NCBI GenBank assembly: GCA_002282555.1
Contig: NCJR01000075.1
Coordinates: forward strand, 1 to 8,009
DNA: 8,009 nucleotides
DNA from: Rhodobacterales bacterium 34-62-10
GTDB lineage: Bacteria > Pseudomonadota > Alphaproteobacteria > Rhodobacterales > Rhodobacteraceae
Direction: 5' to 3'
The first letter of the stretch is position 1. Every line of letters starts with the position of its first letter. The translations under genes were made by a program, and so were the position numbers. The notes below the pieces were generated by a model, which saw nothing but the letters and a program-made list of their open reading frames with translations, ran no database searches and was not told the origin of the DNA. Shown in pieces: positions 1 through 5,763 of the stretch.

Positions 1-78
1 CTCGGCCTCTGGGAGGCGGCGGCGCGGACGGGGCTGATTCCCGCCATTCTGGTTCCGCCGCCCAGCAGCGTGGTATGC
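1..78 (+). other. Possible fragment of an ABC-transporter permease (N-terminal part)
   Basis: Read in frame from base 1, the plus strand gives LGLWEAAARTG, then LIPAIL, then VPPPSSVV. This fits the conserved start of nitrate/taurine/sulfonate-type permeases (SsuC/TauC family): a LWE-containing first membrane segment, then a few hydrophobic residues and a (L/V)PPPSxV motif. After about base 75 the likeness stops and the frame ends at a TGA at 127-129, inside what is clearly iorB on the other strand. The segment is therefore at most a fragment joined to iorB sequence. The assignment rests on pattern recognition of about 25 residues. Chance resemblance in GC-rich DNA is possible but seems less likely, because iorB homology fails at exactly the same place. 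Confidence 0.45.
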
Positions 79-1313
79 ACAGTGACCTGTTCGGGGTTGA
101 GGCCCGTGGCATCGGCGCATTTGCCCTGAATGATGACGGGGGCCTGATTGCCGCACCAGATCGTCAGGCCATCTGCGGTCATATGGGCGGTGGCGTTCAT
201 CGGCTCCATCGTGGCATGGGCCAGATAGGGCAGGCGGTATTCGGCGGTGACCTCGGTCGATCCCTCCGGGATCTCCTCGGGGGTGCCATCGTTTCGCATG
301 GTGGAATTGGGGCTGCCGTCGAAGGTGGCGGCGATCACGGCGAAGGCATCCTCGGTCGTTTGCGGGTTGGGCGAGGGGGCCCAGTCGATCACCACGGCTT
401 CGGCGGCCTGCATTGCGATCCAGGTGTTGGTCGCGACAACGGCGATGCCGTCGCCCAGATCGACCACGCGGTCTACGCCTGTCATAACCATGGCGGGGGC
501 GGGATCGAAGCTGCGCATTCCGCCACCCAAGGCGGGGTTGCGGCGCAGGGCGGCAAAGCGCATCCCCTCGACCCGCACATCGATGCCGAAAGTGGCGGTC
601 CCTGTCACCTTGGCGGGAATGTCCAGCCGGGGCATGGATTTGCCCAGATATTTCCAATCAGTCGCCGGGCGCAGGGTGATGTCCTGTGGCGGGTCGATTG
701 TCGCCGCCTCGGGTGCCAGATCGACATAGGACAGCCGCGTGCCATCCGGCGCGATGACATGGCCATCTTCTGTTGTCAGTTCGGCGCGCGTGAGGCCAAG
801 CCGCTGCGCCGCCGCCTGTTTCAGCGTTTCGCGCGCGGTGGCCCCCGCCATGCGCATCTTGTCAAAGGCATCCACGGTCGAGGTCGATCCGCCCGTGACC
901 TGCAGCGACATCATCTTGGGCAACACGGACAGCGCCTGTTTCAGGCTGTGTTGCGTGTCGGTCAGGGCATAATCCTTGAAGGGTAGGCCCGCGCCCATCA
1001 GCGCACCGTTGTAATAGGCCTGCGCGGGGGGGCCGTGCAGGGTGGTGATATCCTCCCATGCCACGTCCAGTTCCTCGGCCACCATCGCGGCGAGGGTGGA
1101 GTGGATGCCCTGACCCATCTCGGCGCGCGGGGTGATGATCGTGACGCCATCGGCGTTGATCAGCACATAGGGGTTGAGTGCTGCCCCCTGATCGGGCGAC
1201 AGCGGATTGGGCGGGGTCTGGCGCGCCTTGTAAACGCCAAAGGCCACACCACCGAGGATGGCGACGGAGCCGATCAGAAAGGAACGGCGGGCGATTTTAC
1301 CGATGCTGGGCAT
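1..1313 (-). CDS. iorB: Molybdopterin-binding large subunit of an isoquinoline 1-oxidoreductase/aldehyde-dehydrogenase-like enzyme (partial)
   Basis: This is the large catalytic subunit of a xanthine-oxidase-family molybdenum hydroxylase. Such enzymes hydroxylate N-heterocycles or oxidise aldehydes, passing electrons to the 2Fe-2S subunit encoded just upstream. The start ATG at 1313 lies three bases after the iorA stop, with AAGGAGG (1322-1328) eight bases before it. The N-terminus has a twin-arginine-type signal (ARRSFLIG, R9-R10, then a hydrophobic stretch), so the complex is probably exported folded. MGQG (66-69) and AHATMEPMN (about 365-373) are typical cofactor and substrate-channel segments. 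The family motif LLGGGFGRR begins at 416 but breaks after LLGGG (420): the next residues are TRMAGI and no family likeness follows. Relatives are roughly 700-770 residues long, so at most 60% is present. The substrate cannot be told from sequence. Confidence 0.88.
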   Translation of the reverse strand, partial: MPSIGKIARRSFLIGSVAILGGVAFGVYKARQTPPNPLSPDQGAALNPYVLINADGVTIITPRAEMGQGIHSTLAAMVAEELDVAWEDITTLHGPPAQAYYNGALMGAGLPFKDYALTDTQHSLKQALSVLPKMMSLQVTGGSTSTVDAFDKMRMAGATARETLKQAAAQRLGLTRAELTTEDGHVIAPDGTRLSYVDLAPEAATIDPPQDITLRPATDWKYLGKSMPRLDIPAKVTGTATFGIDVRVEGMRFAALRRNPALGGGMRSFDPAPAMVMTGVDRVVDLGDGIAVVATNTWIAMQAAEAVVIDWAPSPNPQTTEDAFAVIAATFDGSPNSTMRNDGTPEEIPEGSTEVTAEYRLPYLAHATMEPMNATAHMTADGLTIWCGNQAPVIIQGKCADATGLNPEQVTVHTTLLGGGTRMAGISPVRAAASQRP

Positions 1314-1316
1314 GGC

Positions 1317-1781
1317 TCATGCCTCCTTCAGGCTGCGCGCGGCGTCATGGATCGCGGCGCGGATGCGGGGATAGGTGCCGCAACGACACAGGTTGCCCTG
1401 CATGGCGGCGTCGATATCGGCGTCCGTGGGTTCGGGTGTTTCGGCCAGAAGACCCGCCGCCTGCATGATCTGCCCCGACTGGCAATAGCCGCATTGTGCG
1501 ACCTGATGGGTGACCCATGCCTGTTGCAGGGCGTGCATCGCATCCGGCGTGCCCAGCCCTTCGATCGTGGTGACTGCCCCCCAGACATCGCCAAGCGCCA
1601 CCTGGCAGGATCGCACGGCCTGACCGTCGATCTGCACGGTGCAGGCACCGCAGGCCGCGACGCCGCAGCCGAACTTGGTCCCGGTCAGGCCGATGGCGTC
1701 GCGCAGCACCCAGAGCAGGGGCACTTCGGGTGGCAGATCGACAGAATGGTCGGTTCCGTTGATGGTCAAGGTCGTGGCCAT
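1317..1781 (-). CDS. iorA: 2Fe-2S small subunit of the isoquinoline 1-oxidoreductase-like enzyme
   Basis: This is the electron-transfer subunit of a molybdenum hydroxylase. It carries two 2Fe-2S clusters that take electrons from the molybdenum site of the large subunit. With the start at 1781 it has 154 residues, the usual length for IorA. The N-terminal plant-ferredoxin-like domain binds the first cluster through C39, C44, C47 and C59 ([10 protein letters not shown], then SC). The C-terminal all-helical domain binds the second through C97, C100, C132 and C134 (QCGYCQSGQ and NLCRCGTY). All eight ligands are present. ATG 1781 was preferred to the in-frame ATG at 1787 because GGAG (1789-1792) lies seven bases upstream of it. 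The gene is followed after three bases by iorB, so the two are surely cotranscribed. IorA has no signal peptide and probably travels with IorB through the Tat route. Confidence 0.93.
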   Translation of the reverse strand: MATTLTINGTDHSVDLPPEVPLLWVLRDAIGLTGTKFGCGVAACGACTVQIDGQAVRSCQVALGDVWGAVTTIEGLGTPDAMHALQQAWVTHQVAQCGYCQSGQIMQAAGLLAETPEPTDADIDAAMQGNLCRCGTYPRIRAAIHDAARSLKEA

Positions 1782-1804
1782 GGGCATGCTCCGGGTTGGG
1801 ATTT

Positions 1805-1830
1805 CTGACAAAATGGGCGAAAACTGTCAG
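1805..1830. promoter_or_regulatory. Inverted repeat, candidate TetR operator A
   Basis: CTGACA (1805-1810) and TGTCAG (1825-1830) form a perfect 6-bp inverted repeat with 14 bases between the arms. It covers the -10 region and spacer of the proposed iorAB promoter, so a bound repressor would block RNA polymerase. The site lies between iorAB and the divergent TetR gene, the usual place for an autoregulated operator. Assigning it to this TetR protein is an inference from position. Confidence 0.45.
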
Positions 1831-1838
1831 TGTGTCAA
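1810..1838 (-). promoter_or_regulatory. Candidate sigma-70 promoter of iorAB
   Basis: On the minus strand a perfect TTGACA (-35, bases 1838 to 1833) is followed after 17 bases by CATTTT (-10, 1815 to 1810), which matches the consensus at three of six positions. Transcription would begin near 1803, giving a leader of about 20 bases that contains the iorA GGAG ribosome-binding site. Two inverted repeats overlap these elements. Confidence 0.5.
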
Positions 1839-1852
1839 TCTGGCAATTTGAC
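1834..1852. promoter_or_regulatory. Inverted repeat, candidate TetR operator B
   Basis: GTCAA (1834-1838) and TTGAC (1848-1852) form a 5-bp inverted repeat with a nine-base spacer, overlapping the -35 box of the proposed iorAB promoter. The arms share the GTCA/TGAC core with operator A next to it. Together they could be two half-overlapping sites for one regulator. The arms are short, so chance cannot be excluded. Confidence 0.35.
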
Positions 1853-1873
1853 GAATTGGATGAATTCTGTCAC

Positions 1874-2488
1874 ATGGTCAGGATGACCGCGCAGACCGAT
1901 ACAGACCCGACACAAGACCCACGCCGCATGGCGATCCTGAAAGCCGCGTTCGAGGCGTTCTCGCTCTATGGGTTTCGTCGTACCTCGATGGAGGACATAG
2001 CCCGCGCCGCAGGCATGTCACGCGCGGCGCTGTATCTGCATTACCGCAACAAGGAAGACATTTTCCGTTCGCTGACGCAGTTCTATTACGACGATGCGGT
2101 GGCGCAGGTCACGGCGGTTCTGGCACAGGACTTGCCCTGCGAACAGGCCCTGGCACAGGCTTTCAAGGCGCAGGCGGGGCAGATATTCGACGCGCTTCTG
2201 GCCTCGCCGCATGGGGATGAATTGCTGGACACCAAATACGCCCATGGTGCCGATATCGCGCAGGCGGGCGAGGCGCGGCTGGTGGCGGTCTATGCCGCGT
2301 GGTTGCAGGATCAGGCAAGGGCGGGGCGTGTCACGCTGGCCACGGCACATGGCGATGCCAGTGCGCTGGCCGCGACGATGATGGCGGCGCTGCACGGGCT
2401 GAAGGCGCCGCGCCCCACGCCAGTGGCGTATCGCGCGGCGACGGCACTGCTGGCGCGGGTCTTTGCGCGCGCCCTTACGCCGGACTGA
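1874..2488 (+). CDS. TetR/AcrR-family transcriptional regulator, divergent from iorAB
   Basis: This is a one-component DNA-binding repressor of the TetR family, 204 residues from ATG 1874, a normal length. The N-terminal helix-turn-helix domain spans about 17-65. It includes RRMAILKAAFEAFSLYGF, then TSMEDIARAAGMSRAALYLHY with the recognition helix at about 48-57, and ends in RNKEDIF, all typical of the family. The rest is a poorly conserved helical ligand domain, so the inducer is unknown. Neither ATG 1874 nor in-frame ATG 1883 (195 codons further) has a clear ribosome-binding site. A leaderless or weakly translated message is possible. The gene is divergent from iorAB with 92 bases between start codons, and that interval holds two inverted repeats over the iorAB promoter. 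Control of iorAB and of itself is the likely job. Confidence 0.9.
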   Translation: MVRMTAQTDTDPTQDPRRMAILKAAFEAFSLYGFRRTSMEDIARAAGMSRAALYLHYRNKEDIFRSLTQFYYDDAVAQVTAVLAQDLPCEQALAQAFKAQAGQIFDALLASPHGDELLDTKYAHGADIAQAGEARLVAVYAAWLQDQARAGRVTLATAHGDASALAATMMAALHGLKAPRPTPVAYRAATALLARVFARALTPD

Positions 2489-2496
2489 GCGCGTCT

Positions 2497-2519
2497 GTTT
2501 CTTCTTGCCTCAAATATCC
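2497..2519 (+). repeat. 23-bp intergenic repeat, copy 1 (downstream of the TetR gene)
   Basis: The sequence starts GTTTCTTCTTGC and ends CAAATATCC. It begins nine bases after the TetR stop codon, in the sense direction of that gene. A copy with one mismatch in 23 lies in the opposite orientation at 3434-3456, on the other side of kynA. It is not a hairpin by itself and has no clear terminator stem. From memory, similar CUUCUUG/CAAATA-type elements are common after genes in Rhodobacteraceae, but this was not checked. Confidence 0.7.
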
Positions 2520-2547
2520 AGATCGGACCGCGCCACACGGACCAGCG

Positions 2548-3384
2548 TCACAGATCGGTGCGCAGGTGCCACAACTCGGGGAACAGCTCGACCTCGAGCA
2601 TGCGTTTGAGGTAGCTGACCCCGCCTGTGCCACCCGTGCCGCGTTTGAAGCCGATCACGCGTTCGACCGTGGTGACGTGGTTGAAGCGCCAGCGGCGGAA
2701 ATAATCCTCGAAATCCATCAGCTTTTCGGCCAGCTCATAAAGTTCCCAGTGCGTTTCGGGGGCGCGGTAGACGGTGATCCACGCCTGTTTCACGGCCTCG
2801 GATGGGGTATGGCTTTGCCGCAGGTCGCGGTGGATCACGTCATCGGGAAGAGGGATCGTCTGGCCCAGCAGCCGCAGCGCCACGTCATAGAGCGAGGGTT
2901 GGGACAGTTCGTCCGTAAGCAGGGCGACCACATCGGGGCGATGCGCATGCGGGCGCAGCATGGCATGGTTGCGGTTGCCCAGCATGAATTCGATCTGGCG
3001 GTATTGATGCGACTGAAACCCCGACGACTGGCCCAGCGCGTTGCGAAAGGCGGTGTAATCGGCAGGCGTCATGGTGCGCAGCACGTCCCATGCGTTGTTG
3101 AGTTGCTCGAATATCCGCGCGACGCGGGCCAGCATCTTGAAGGCCGGGCGCAGATGCCCTGCGGCAAGGGTGCGGCGGGCGGCGGCGATCTCGTGGATGG
3201 CAAGGCGCATCCACAGCTCGGAGGTCTGATGCTGGATGATGAACAGCATCTCGTCATGGGTGTCGGTGCGCGGGTTCTGCGCCGACAGGATCAGGTCCAG
3301 CGACAGGTAATCGCCATAGGACATGCGCCCGTCAAAGGACATTTCCGCGCCCTCGGTCGCGGGATCATAGGGGGAATGGGTCAT
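2548..3384 (-). CDS. kynA: Tryptophan 2,3-dioxygenase
   Basis: This cytoplasmic haem enzyme opens the indole ring of L-tryptophan with O2 to give N-formylkynurenine, the first and committed step of the kynurenine pathway. From ATG 3384 it has 278 residues, matching bacterial TDOs. Residues known from the Xanthomonas enzyme can be placed with a shift of three or four: F48 and H52 ([11 protein letters not shown]), Y110 and R114 (DYTAFR, substrate carboxylate), the proximal haem ligand H236 ([15 protein letters not shown]) and T250 in the GTGG loop. All are present, so it should be active. ATG 3384 was chosen over the upstream in-frame ATG at 3432 because it fits the family start and CGAGG (3391-3395) lies six bases before it. 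It is the last gene of the minus-strand kyn cluster, converging on the TetR gene. Matching 23-bp repeats flank it. Confidence 0.96.
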   Translation of the reverse strand: MTHSPYDPATEGAEMSFDGRMSYGDYLSLDLILSAQNPRTDTHDEMLFIIQHQTSELWMRLAIHEIAAARRTLAAGHLRPAFKMLARVARIFEQLNNAWDVLRTMTPADYTAFRNALGQSSGFQSHQYRQIEFMLGNRNHAMLRPHAHRPDVVALLTDELSQPSLYDVALRLLGQTIPLPDDVIHRDLRQSHTPSEAVKQAWITVYRAPETHWELYELAEKLMDFEDYFRRWRFNHVTTVERVIGFKRGTGGTGGVSYLKRMLEVELFPELWHLRTDL

Positions 3385-3433
3385 CGGTGGCCTCGGGGTT
3401 CTGCTGCGCGGCGCGGGTGAGATGCGTCGCAAT

Positions 3434-3456
3434 GGATATTTGAAGCAAGAAGAAAC
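3434..3456 (-). repeat. 23-bp intergenic repeat, copy 2 (between the mini-gene and kynA)
   Basis: On the minus strand this matches the element at 2497-2519 in 22 of 23 positions. It begins 12 bases after the stop of the small reading frame at 3469-3570, in the sense direction. The other copy sits nine bases after a stop codon, so both have the same place relative to an upstream gene. The two copies form an inverted pair around kynA. Confidence 0.7.
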
Positions 3457-3468
3457 GAGAGGTCCCGG

Positions 3469-3570
3469 TCAGCTATTCAGCGCGGCACTGTTGGCCAGCC
3501 TGCGCCAGAGCGCCGCCCAACCTGCGGGGCGGCAGAGCGGTAGGCTGTCGGTGGCGCGGTATTGCGGCAT
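3469..3570 (-). CDS. Possible 33-residue protein translationally coupled to kynU
   Basis: The kynU stop overlaps this start in a TGATG (TGA 3572-3570, ATG 3570-3568), a classic arrangement for coupled translation by terminating ribosomes. The frame runs 33 codons to a TGA at 3471-3469. It begins MPQYRATDSLPLC, continues RPAGWAALWRRL and ends ANSAALNS. The middle part, with two tryptophans and several arginines, could form an amphipathic helix. There is one cysteine (C13) and no signal peptide. The 23-bp repeat follows its stop by 12 bases, as it follows the TetR stop by nine, which supports this being the true end of a gene. I do not recognise the family. It may instead be non-coding spacer, as short open frames are common in GC-rich DNA. 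Confidence 0.4.
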   Translation of the reverse strand: MPQYRATDSLPLCRPAGWAALWRRLANSAALNS

Positions 3571-4763
3571 CAGGTCACGCGGGCGCGGGTCTTGTATGCG
3601 GGGCGGTCCCAGAGGGCGTTGGCCATCACATCGGCGATGATGTTGATCGCCTTGTTCACGTCACCTTCGTCAATGAACAGGGGTGTAAAGCCGAAGCGCA
3701 TGATATCGGGGGCGCGGAAATCGCCGATGACGCCGCGCGCGATCAGGGCCTGCATCGCGGCATAGCCATCGGCAAAGCGGAAGGAGACCTGACTGCCGCG
3801 CTGATCCGCCTCGCGCGGGCTGGCCAGGGTCAGCATCGGGCAGGTGGCCTCGATCCCCTTGATGAACTGCTCGGTCAGCGCGGTCGATGCGGCGCGGATG
3901 TCCTGCATCGTGGTCATGTCCCAGACATCCATCGCGGCCTCGAGTGCGGCCAGCGCGATCACCGGGGGGGTGCCCACGCGCATCCGTTCGATCCCGGCGC
4001 CGGGGCGGTAGGAGGTGTCGAAGGCGAAGGGCGCCGCATGGCCCAGCCAGCCCGACAGGGCAGGACGGGCCACATCCGCATGGCGGGGGGCGACATAGAT
4101 GAAGGCGGGGGCCCCTGGCCCACCGTTGAGGTATTTATAGCTGCAGCCCACTGCGAAATCCGCGCCGCATCCGGCCAGATCGACGGGCAGGGCCCCTGCG
4201 CTGTGCGCGAGATCCCAGATCGTCAGCGCGCCTGCGGCATGGGCGCGGGCGGTCAGGTCGGCCATGTCGTGTTTGCGCCCCGTGCGGTAATCCACCTCGG
4301 TGATCAGGGTCACCGCGACCTCATCGGTGATATGGGCGGCCACGTCTTCGGGCGCGACAATGCGCAGTTCATGCCCGCGCCCCAGCGAGGCGATCAGCCC
4401 TTCGGCCATGTAAAGGTCCGAGGGGAAGTTGCCGCTGTCCGACAGGATCACGCGGCGGTCGGGGCGCATTTCCAGTGCCGAGGCCAGTGCCTGATAGACC
4501 TTGATCGAGAGCGTGTCGCCCATCACCACATGACCCGGTTCCGCGCCGATCAGCCGCGCGATGCGGTCGCCGACGCGGGTGGGTTGGTCCATCCATCCGG
4601 CCTTGTTCCAGCCGGTGATCAGCATCTCGCCCCATTCATCGGCGATCACGCCCCCCACACGGGCGGCGGCGGCGCGGGGCAGCGGGCCCAGCGAATTGCC
4701 GTCCAGATAGATCATGCCGTCCGGCAGGTGGAACATGGCCTTGGTCGCGGCGAAATCGGTCAT
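3570..4763 (-). CDS. kynU: Kynureninase
   Basis: This PLP-dependent hydrolase cleaves kynurenine to anthranilate and alanine (or 3-hydroxykynurenine to 3-hydroxyanthranilate) in the cytoplasm. From ATG 4763 it has 397 residues, normal for bacterial kynureninases. Recognisable parts are YLDGNSLGPLPR (19-30) at the start, SDSGNFPSDLY (108-118), WDLAHSAG (183-190, with cofactor-binding D184 and H187) and GCSYKYLNGGPG (206-217), where K210 should form the Schiff base with PLP. The in-frame frame extends upstream to 4928, but that part overlaps the SDR gene and shows no homology. Residues from MTDFAATKAMF fit the family start. Only a weak GGGG lies before it. The gene follows the SDR after 92 bases holding an AT-rich palindrome, so it may have its own promoter. 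The kynA gene lies 185 bases downstream. Confidence 0.95.
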   Translation of the reverse strand: MTDFAATKAMFHLPDGMIYLDGNSLGPLPRAAAARVGGVIADEWGEMLITGWNKAGWMDQPTRVGDRIARLIGAEPGHVVMGDTLSIKVYQALASALEMRPDRRVILSDSGNFPSDLYMAEGLIASLGRGHELRIVAPEDVAAHITDEVAVTLITEVDYRTGRKHDMADLTARAHAAGALTIWDLAHSAGALPVDLAGCGADFAVGCSYKYLNGGPGAPAFIYVAPRHADVARPALSGWLGHAAPFAFDTSYRPGAGIERMRVGTPPVIALAALEAAMDVWDMTTMQDIRAASTALTEQFIKGIEATCPMLTLASPREADQRGSQVSFRFADGYAAMQALIARGVIGDFRAPDIMRFGFTPLFIDEGDVNKAINIIADVMANALWDRPAYKTRARVT

Positions 4764-4777
4764 GAGCGGCCCCATAG

Positions 4778-4797
4778 ATATTTTAGGCTTAAAGTAT
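4778..4797. promoter_or_regulatory. AT-rich imperfect palindrome upstream of kynU
   Basis: ATATTTTA (4778-4785) and TAAAGTAT (4790-4797) match as inverted arms at seven of eight positions around a GGCT centre. The site ends 15 bases upstream of the kynU start, in a strikingly AT-rich patch of an otherwise GC-rich region. The minus strand also shows TAAAAT, five of six to a -10 box, but no good -35. Lrp/AsnC-family regulators such as KynR of Pseudomonas control kyn genes and can bind AT-rich palindromes. A link to such a factor here is only a guess. Confidence 0.4.
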
Positions 4798-4816
4798 TTT
4801 CGGAATAAGACCTGCA

Positions 4817-4843
4817 CCCCGATTTGTCCACTGAAAACCGGGA
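4817..4843 (-). other. Stem-loop between the SDR gene and kynU
   Basis: In RNA made from the minus strand, CCCGGTTT (4842-4835) can pair with AAATCGGG (4825-4818) with one G-U pair, around a nine-base loop. A further G-U pair closes the base. It lies just after the SDR stop. No run of U follows, so it is not a convincing intrinsic terminator. It could be a processing or RNA-stability structure between the two genes. Confidence 0.3.
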
Positions 4844-4855
4844 TGCTGCGCGCCT

Positions 4856-5617
4856 TCAGCGCACCTGACCGCCGGCCATTTCTATGCATTGGGCGTTGAT
4901 CGACCCTGACAGTGGGTGACACAGCCACATGGCGGCGGTTGCCACCTCCTCAACCGCGATCAGGCGGCGGTGGCGGTTGCTGTCGGCCATGGCTTGGCGC
5001 GCTTGTTCAGCCGTCATGCCCGTACGCTTGGCGATCGATTCCGATTGCAGCGCCACGATATCGGTTTCCACATAGCCGGGGCAGAGCGCGTTGAAGGTGA
5101 TCGGCCCGCCCATATGTTCCTCGGAATAAGACCGCACGAGGCCGATGACACCGTGTTTCGAGGCGGAATAGGCCCCGGCCCCCTTGAGGCCACGCAGACC
5201 CGCCAGCGACGACACCACGATCACCCGGCCCCAATCGGTGCCCAGCATGCCGCGCATCGCCTCGCGGATGGTCAGGAATGCGCCGTCCAGATTGGTGCGC
5301 ATGATCCGGTGCCAGAAATCGAGATCGGTCTTTTGCAGGCTCTTGCCCTCGGCGATCCCGGCATTGGCGATGACGATCTGGATCGGGCCACGGGCGGCGG
5401 TGGCGGCTGTGATGCCCTCCACGATCTGCGCCTCCTCCATCACATCCATGACCAGCGGGTGCAGGCCGGGGGTGGCTTTCGCCGCCGCCTCCAGCACATC
5501 GGCGCGGCGGCCCGTGATGGTGACCTGTGCGCCCTCGGCGGCCAGTGCCTGCGCGATGGCAAGGCCGATGCCGGTGCCGCCGCCTGTGACCAATGCGTGT
5601 TTGCCTGTGTGGATCAT
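4856..5617 (-). CDS. Short-chain dehydrogenase/reductase (classical SDR)
   Basis: This is a cytoplasmic NAD(P)-dependent oxidoreductase of 253 residues, the standard classical SDR length. The Rossmann glycine motif is TGGGTGIG (11-18). ITGRR (34-38) after the second strand has two arginines where NADP-using members often do. NAG (85-87), N110, S137 and YSASK (Y150, K154) complete the catalytic tetrad. NALCPGYVETD (176-186) and the IEMAGGQVR end resemble FabG and 3-hydroxyacyl-CoA or 3-hydroxybutyrate dehydrogenases. The substrate cannot be assigned. GGGAGG (5623-5628) lies five bases before the ATG. It is the first gene in the minus-strand run that continues with kynU. In some bacteria kyn genes lie near anthranilyl-CoA breakdown genes that include an SDR, so a role after anthranilate is possible but unproven. 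Confidence 0.93.
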   Translation of the reverse strand: MIHTGKHALVTGGGTGIGLAIAQALAAEGAQVTITGRRADVLEAAAKATPGLHPLVMDVMEEAQIVEGITAATAARGPIQIVIANAGIAEGKSLQKTDLDFWHRIMRTNLDGAFLTIREAMRGMLGTDWGRVIVVSSLAGLRGLKGAGAYSASKHGVIGLVRSYSEEHMGGPITFNALCPGYVETDIVALQSESIAKRTGMTAEQARQAMADSNRHRRLIAVEEVATAAMWLCHPLSGSINAQCIEMAGGQVR

Positions 5618-5699
5618 CTGGACCTCCCCTGTTGCGGATCAGACTACCGTGCCGGGCGCGGGTGGCAAGGCCGCGTGTCCTGCCGCGCCGCAAGGTCAC

Positions 5700-5728
5700 T
5701 TTACAATGACATTCGCCTCTGTGAATGT
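5700..5728 (+). promoter_or_regulatory. Candidate promoter with palindrome upstream of the SoxH-like gene
   Basis: TTTACA (5700-5705) matches the -35 consensus at five of six positions. No convincing -10 stands 16-18 bases later. A perfect 6-bp inverted repeat, ACATTC (5709-5714) and GAATGT (5723-5728) with an eight-base spacer, fills the place between -35 and -10 and looks like an operator. The region is shared with the divergent SDR gene, so a bound regulator could affect both. Confidence 0.35.
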
Positions 5729-5763
5729 GATGCAATCCAAGAGTTAAGGGAGGGATAGCCCCG

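Noticed and set aside
75..986. A 303-codon plus-strand open frame opposite iorB
   Set aside because: It is antisense to a well-recognised iorB sequence, is rich in Gly/His/Arg as expected from reading GC-rich codons backwards, and shows no family motif.
1796..1873. N-terminal extension of the TetR protein from a TTG at 1796
   Set aside because: It would run through the iorAB promoter and operators, has no ribosome-binding site, and the extra residues do not fit the family.
2489..2547. A bidirectional terminator between the convergent TetR and kynA genes
   Set aside because: No stable GC stem followed by a T-run was found on either strand; only the 23-bp repeat is present.
2299..3420. A 373-codon plus-strand open frame opposite kynA and overlapping the TetR gene
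   Set aside because: It is a shadow: kynA on the minus strand has all its catalytic residues, and this frame has no recognisable domain and overlaps two real genes.
4038..4808. A 256-codon plus-strand frame opposite kynU
   Set aside because: It is antisense to kynureninase with low-complexity composition, no ribosome-binding site and no motif.
4764..4928. N-terminal extension of kynureninase back to 4928
   Set aside because: The extension overlaps the SDR 3' end and has no kynureninase likeness; homology begins at MTDFAATKAMF.
4916..5758. A 280-codon plus-strand frame opposite the SDR gene
   Set aside because: It is antisense to an SDR with a full catalytic tetrad; composition is shadow-like.
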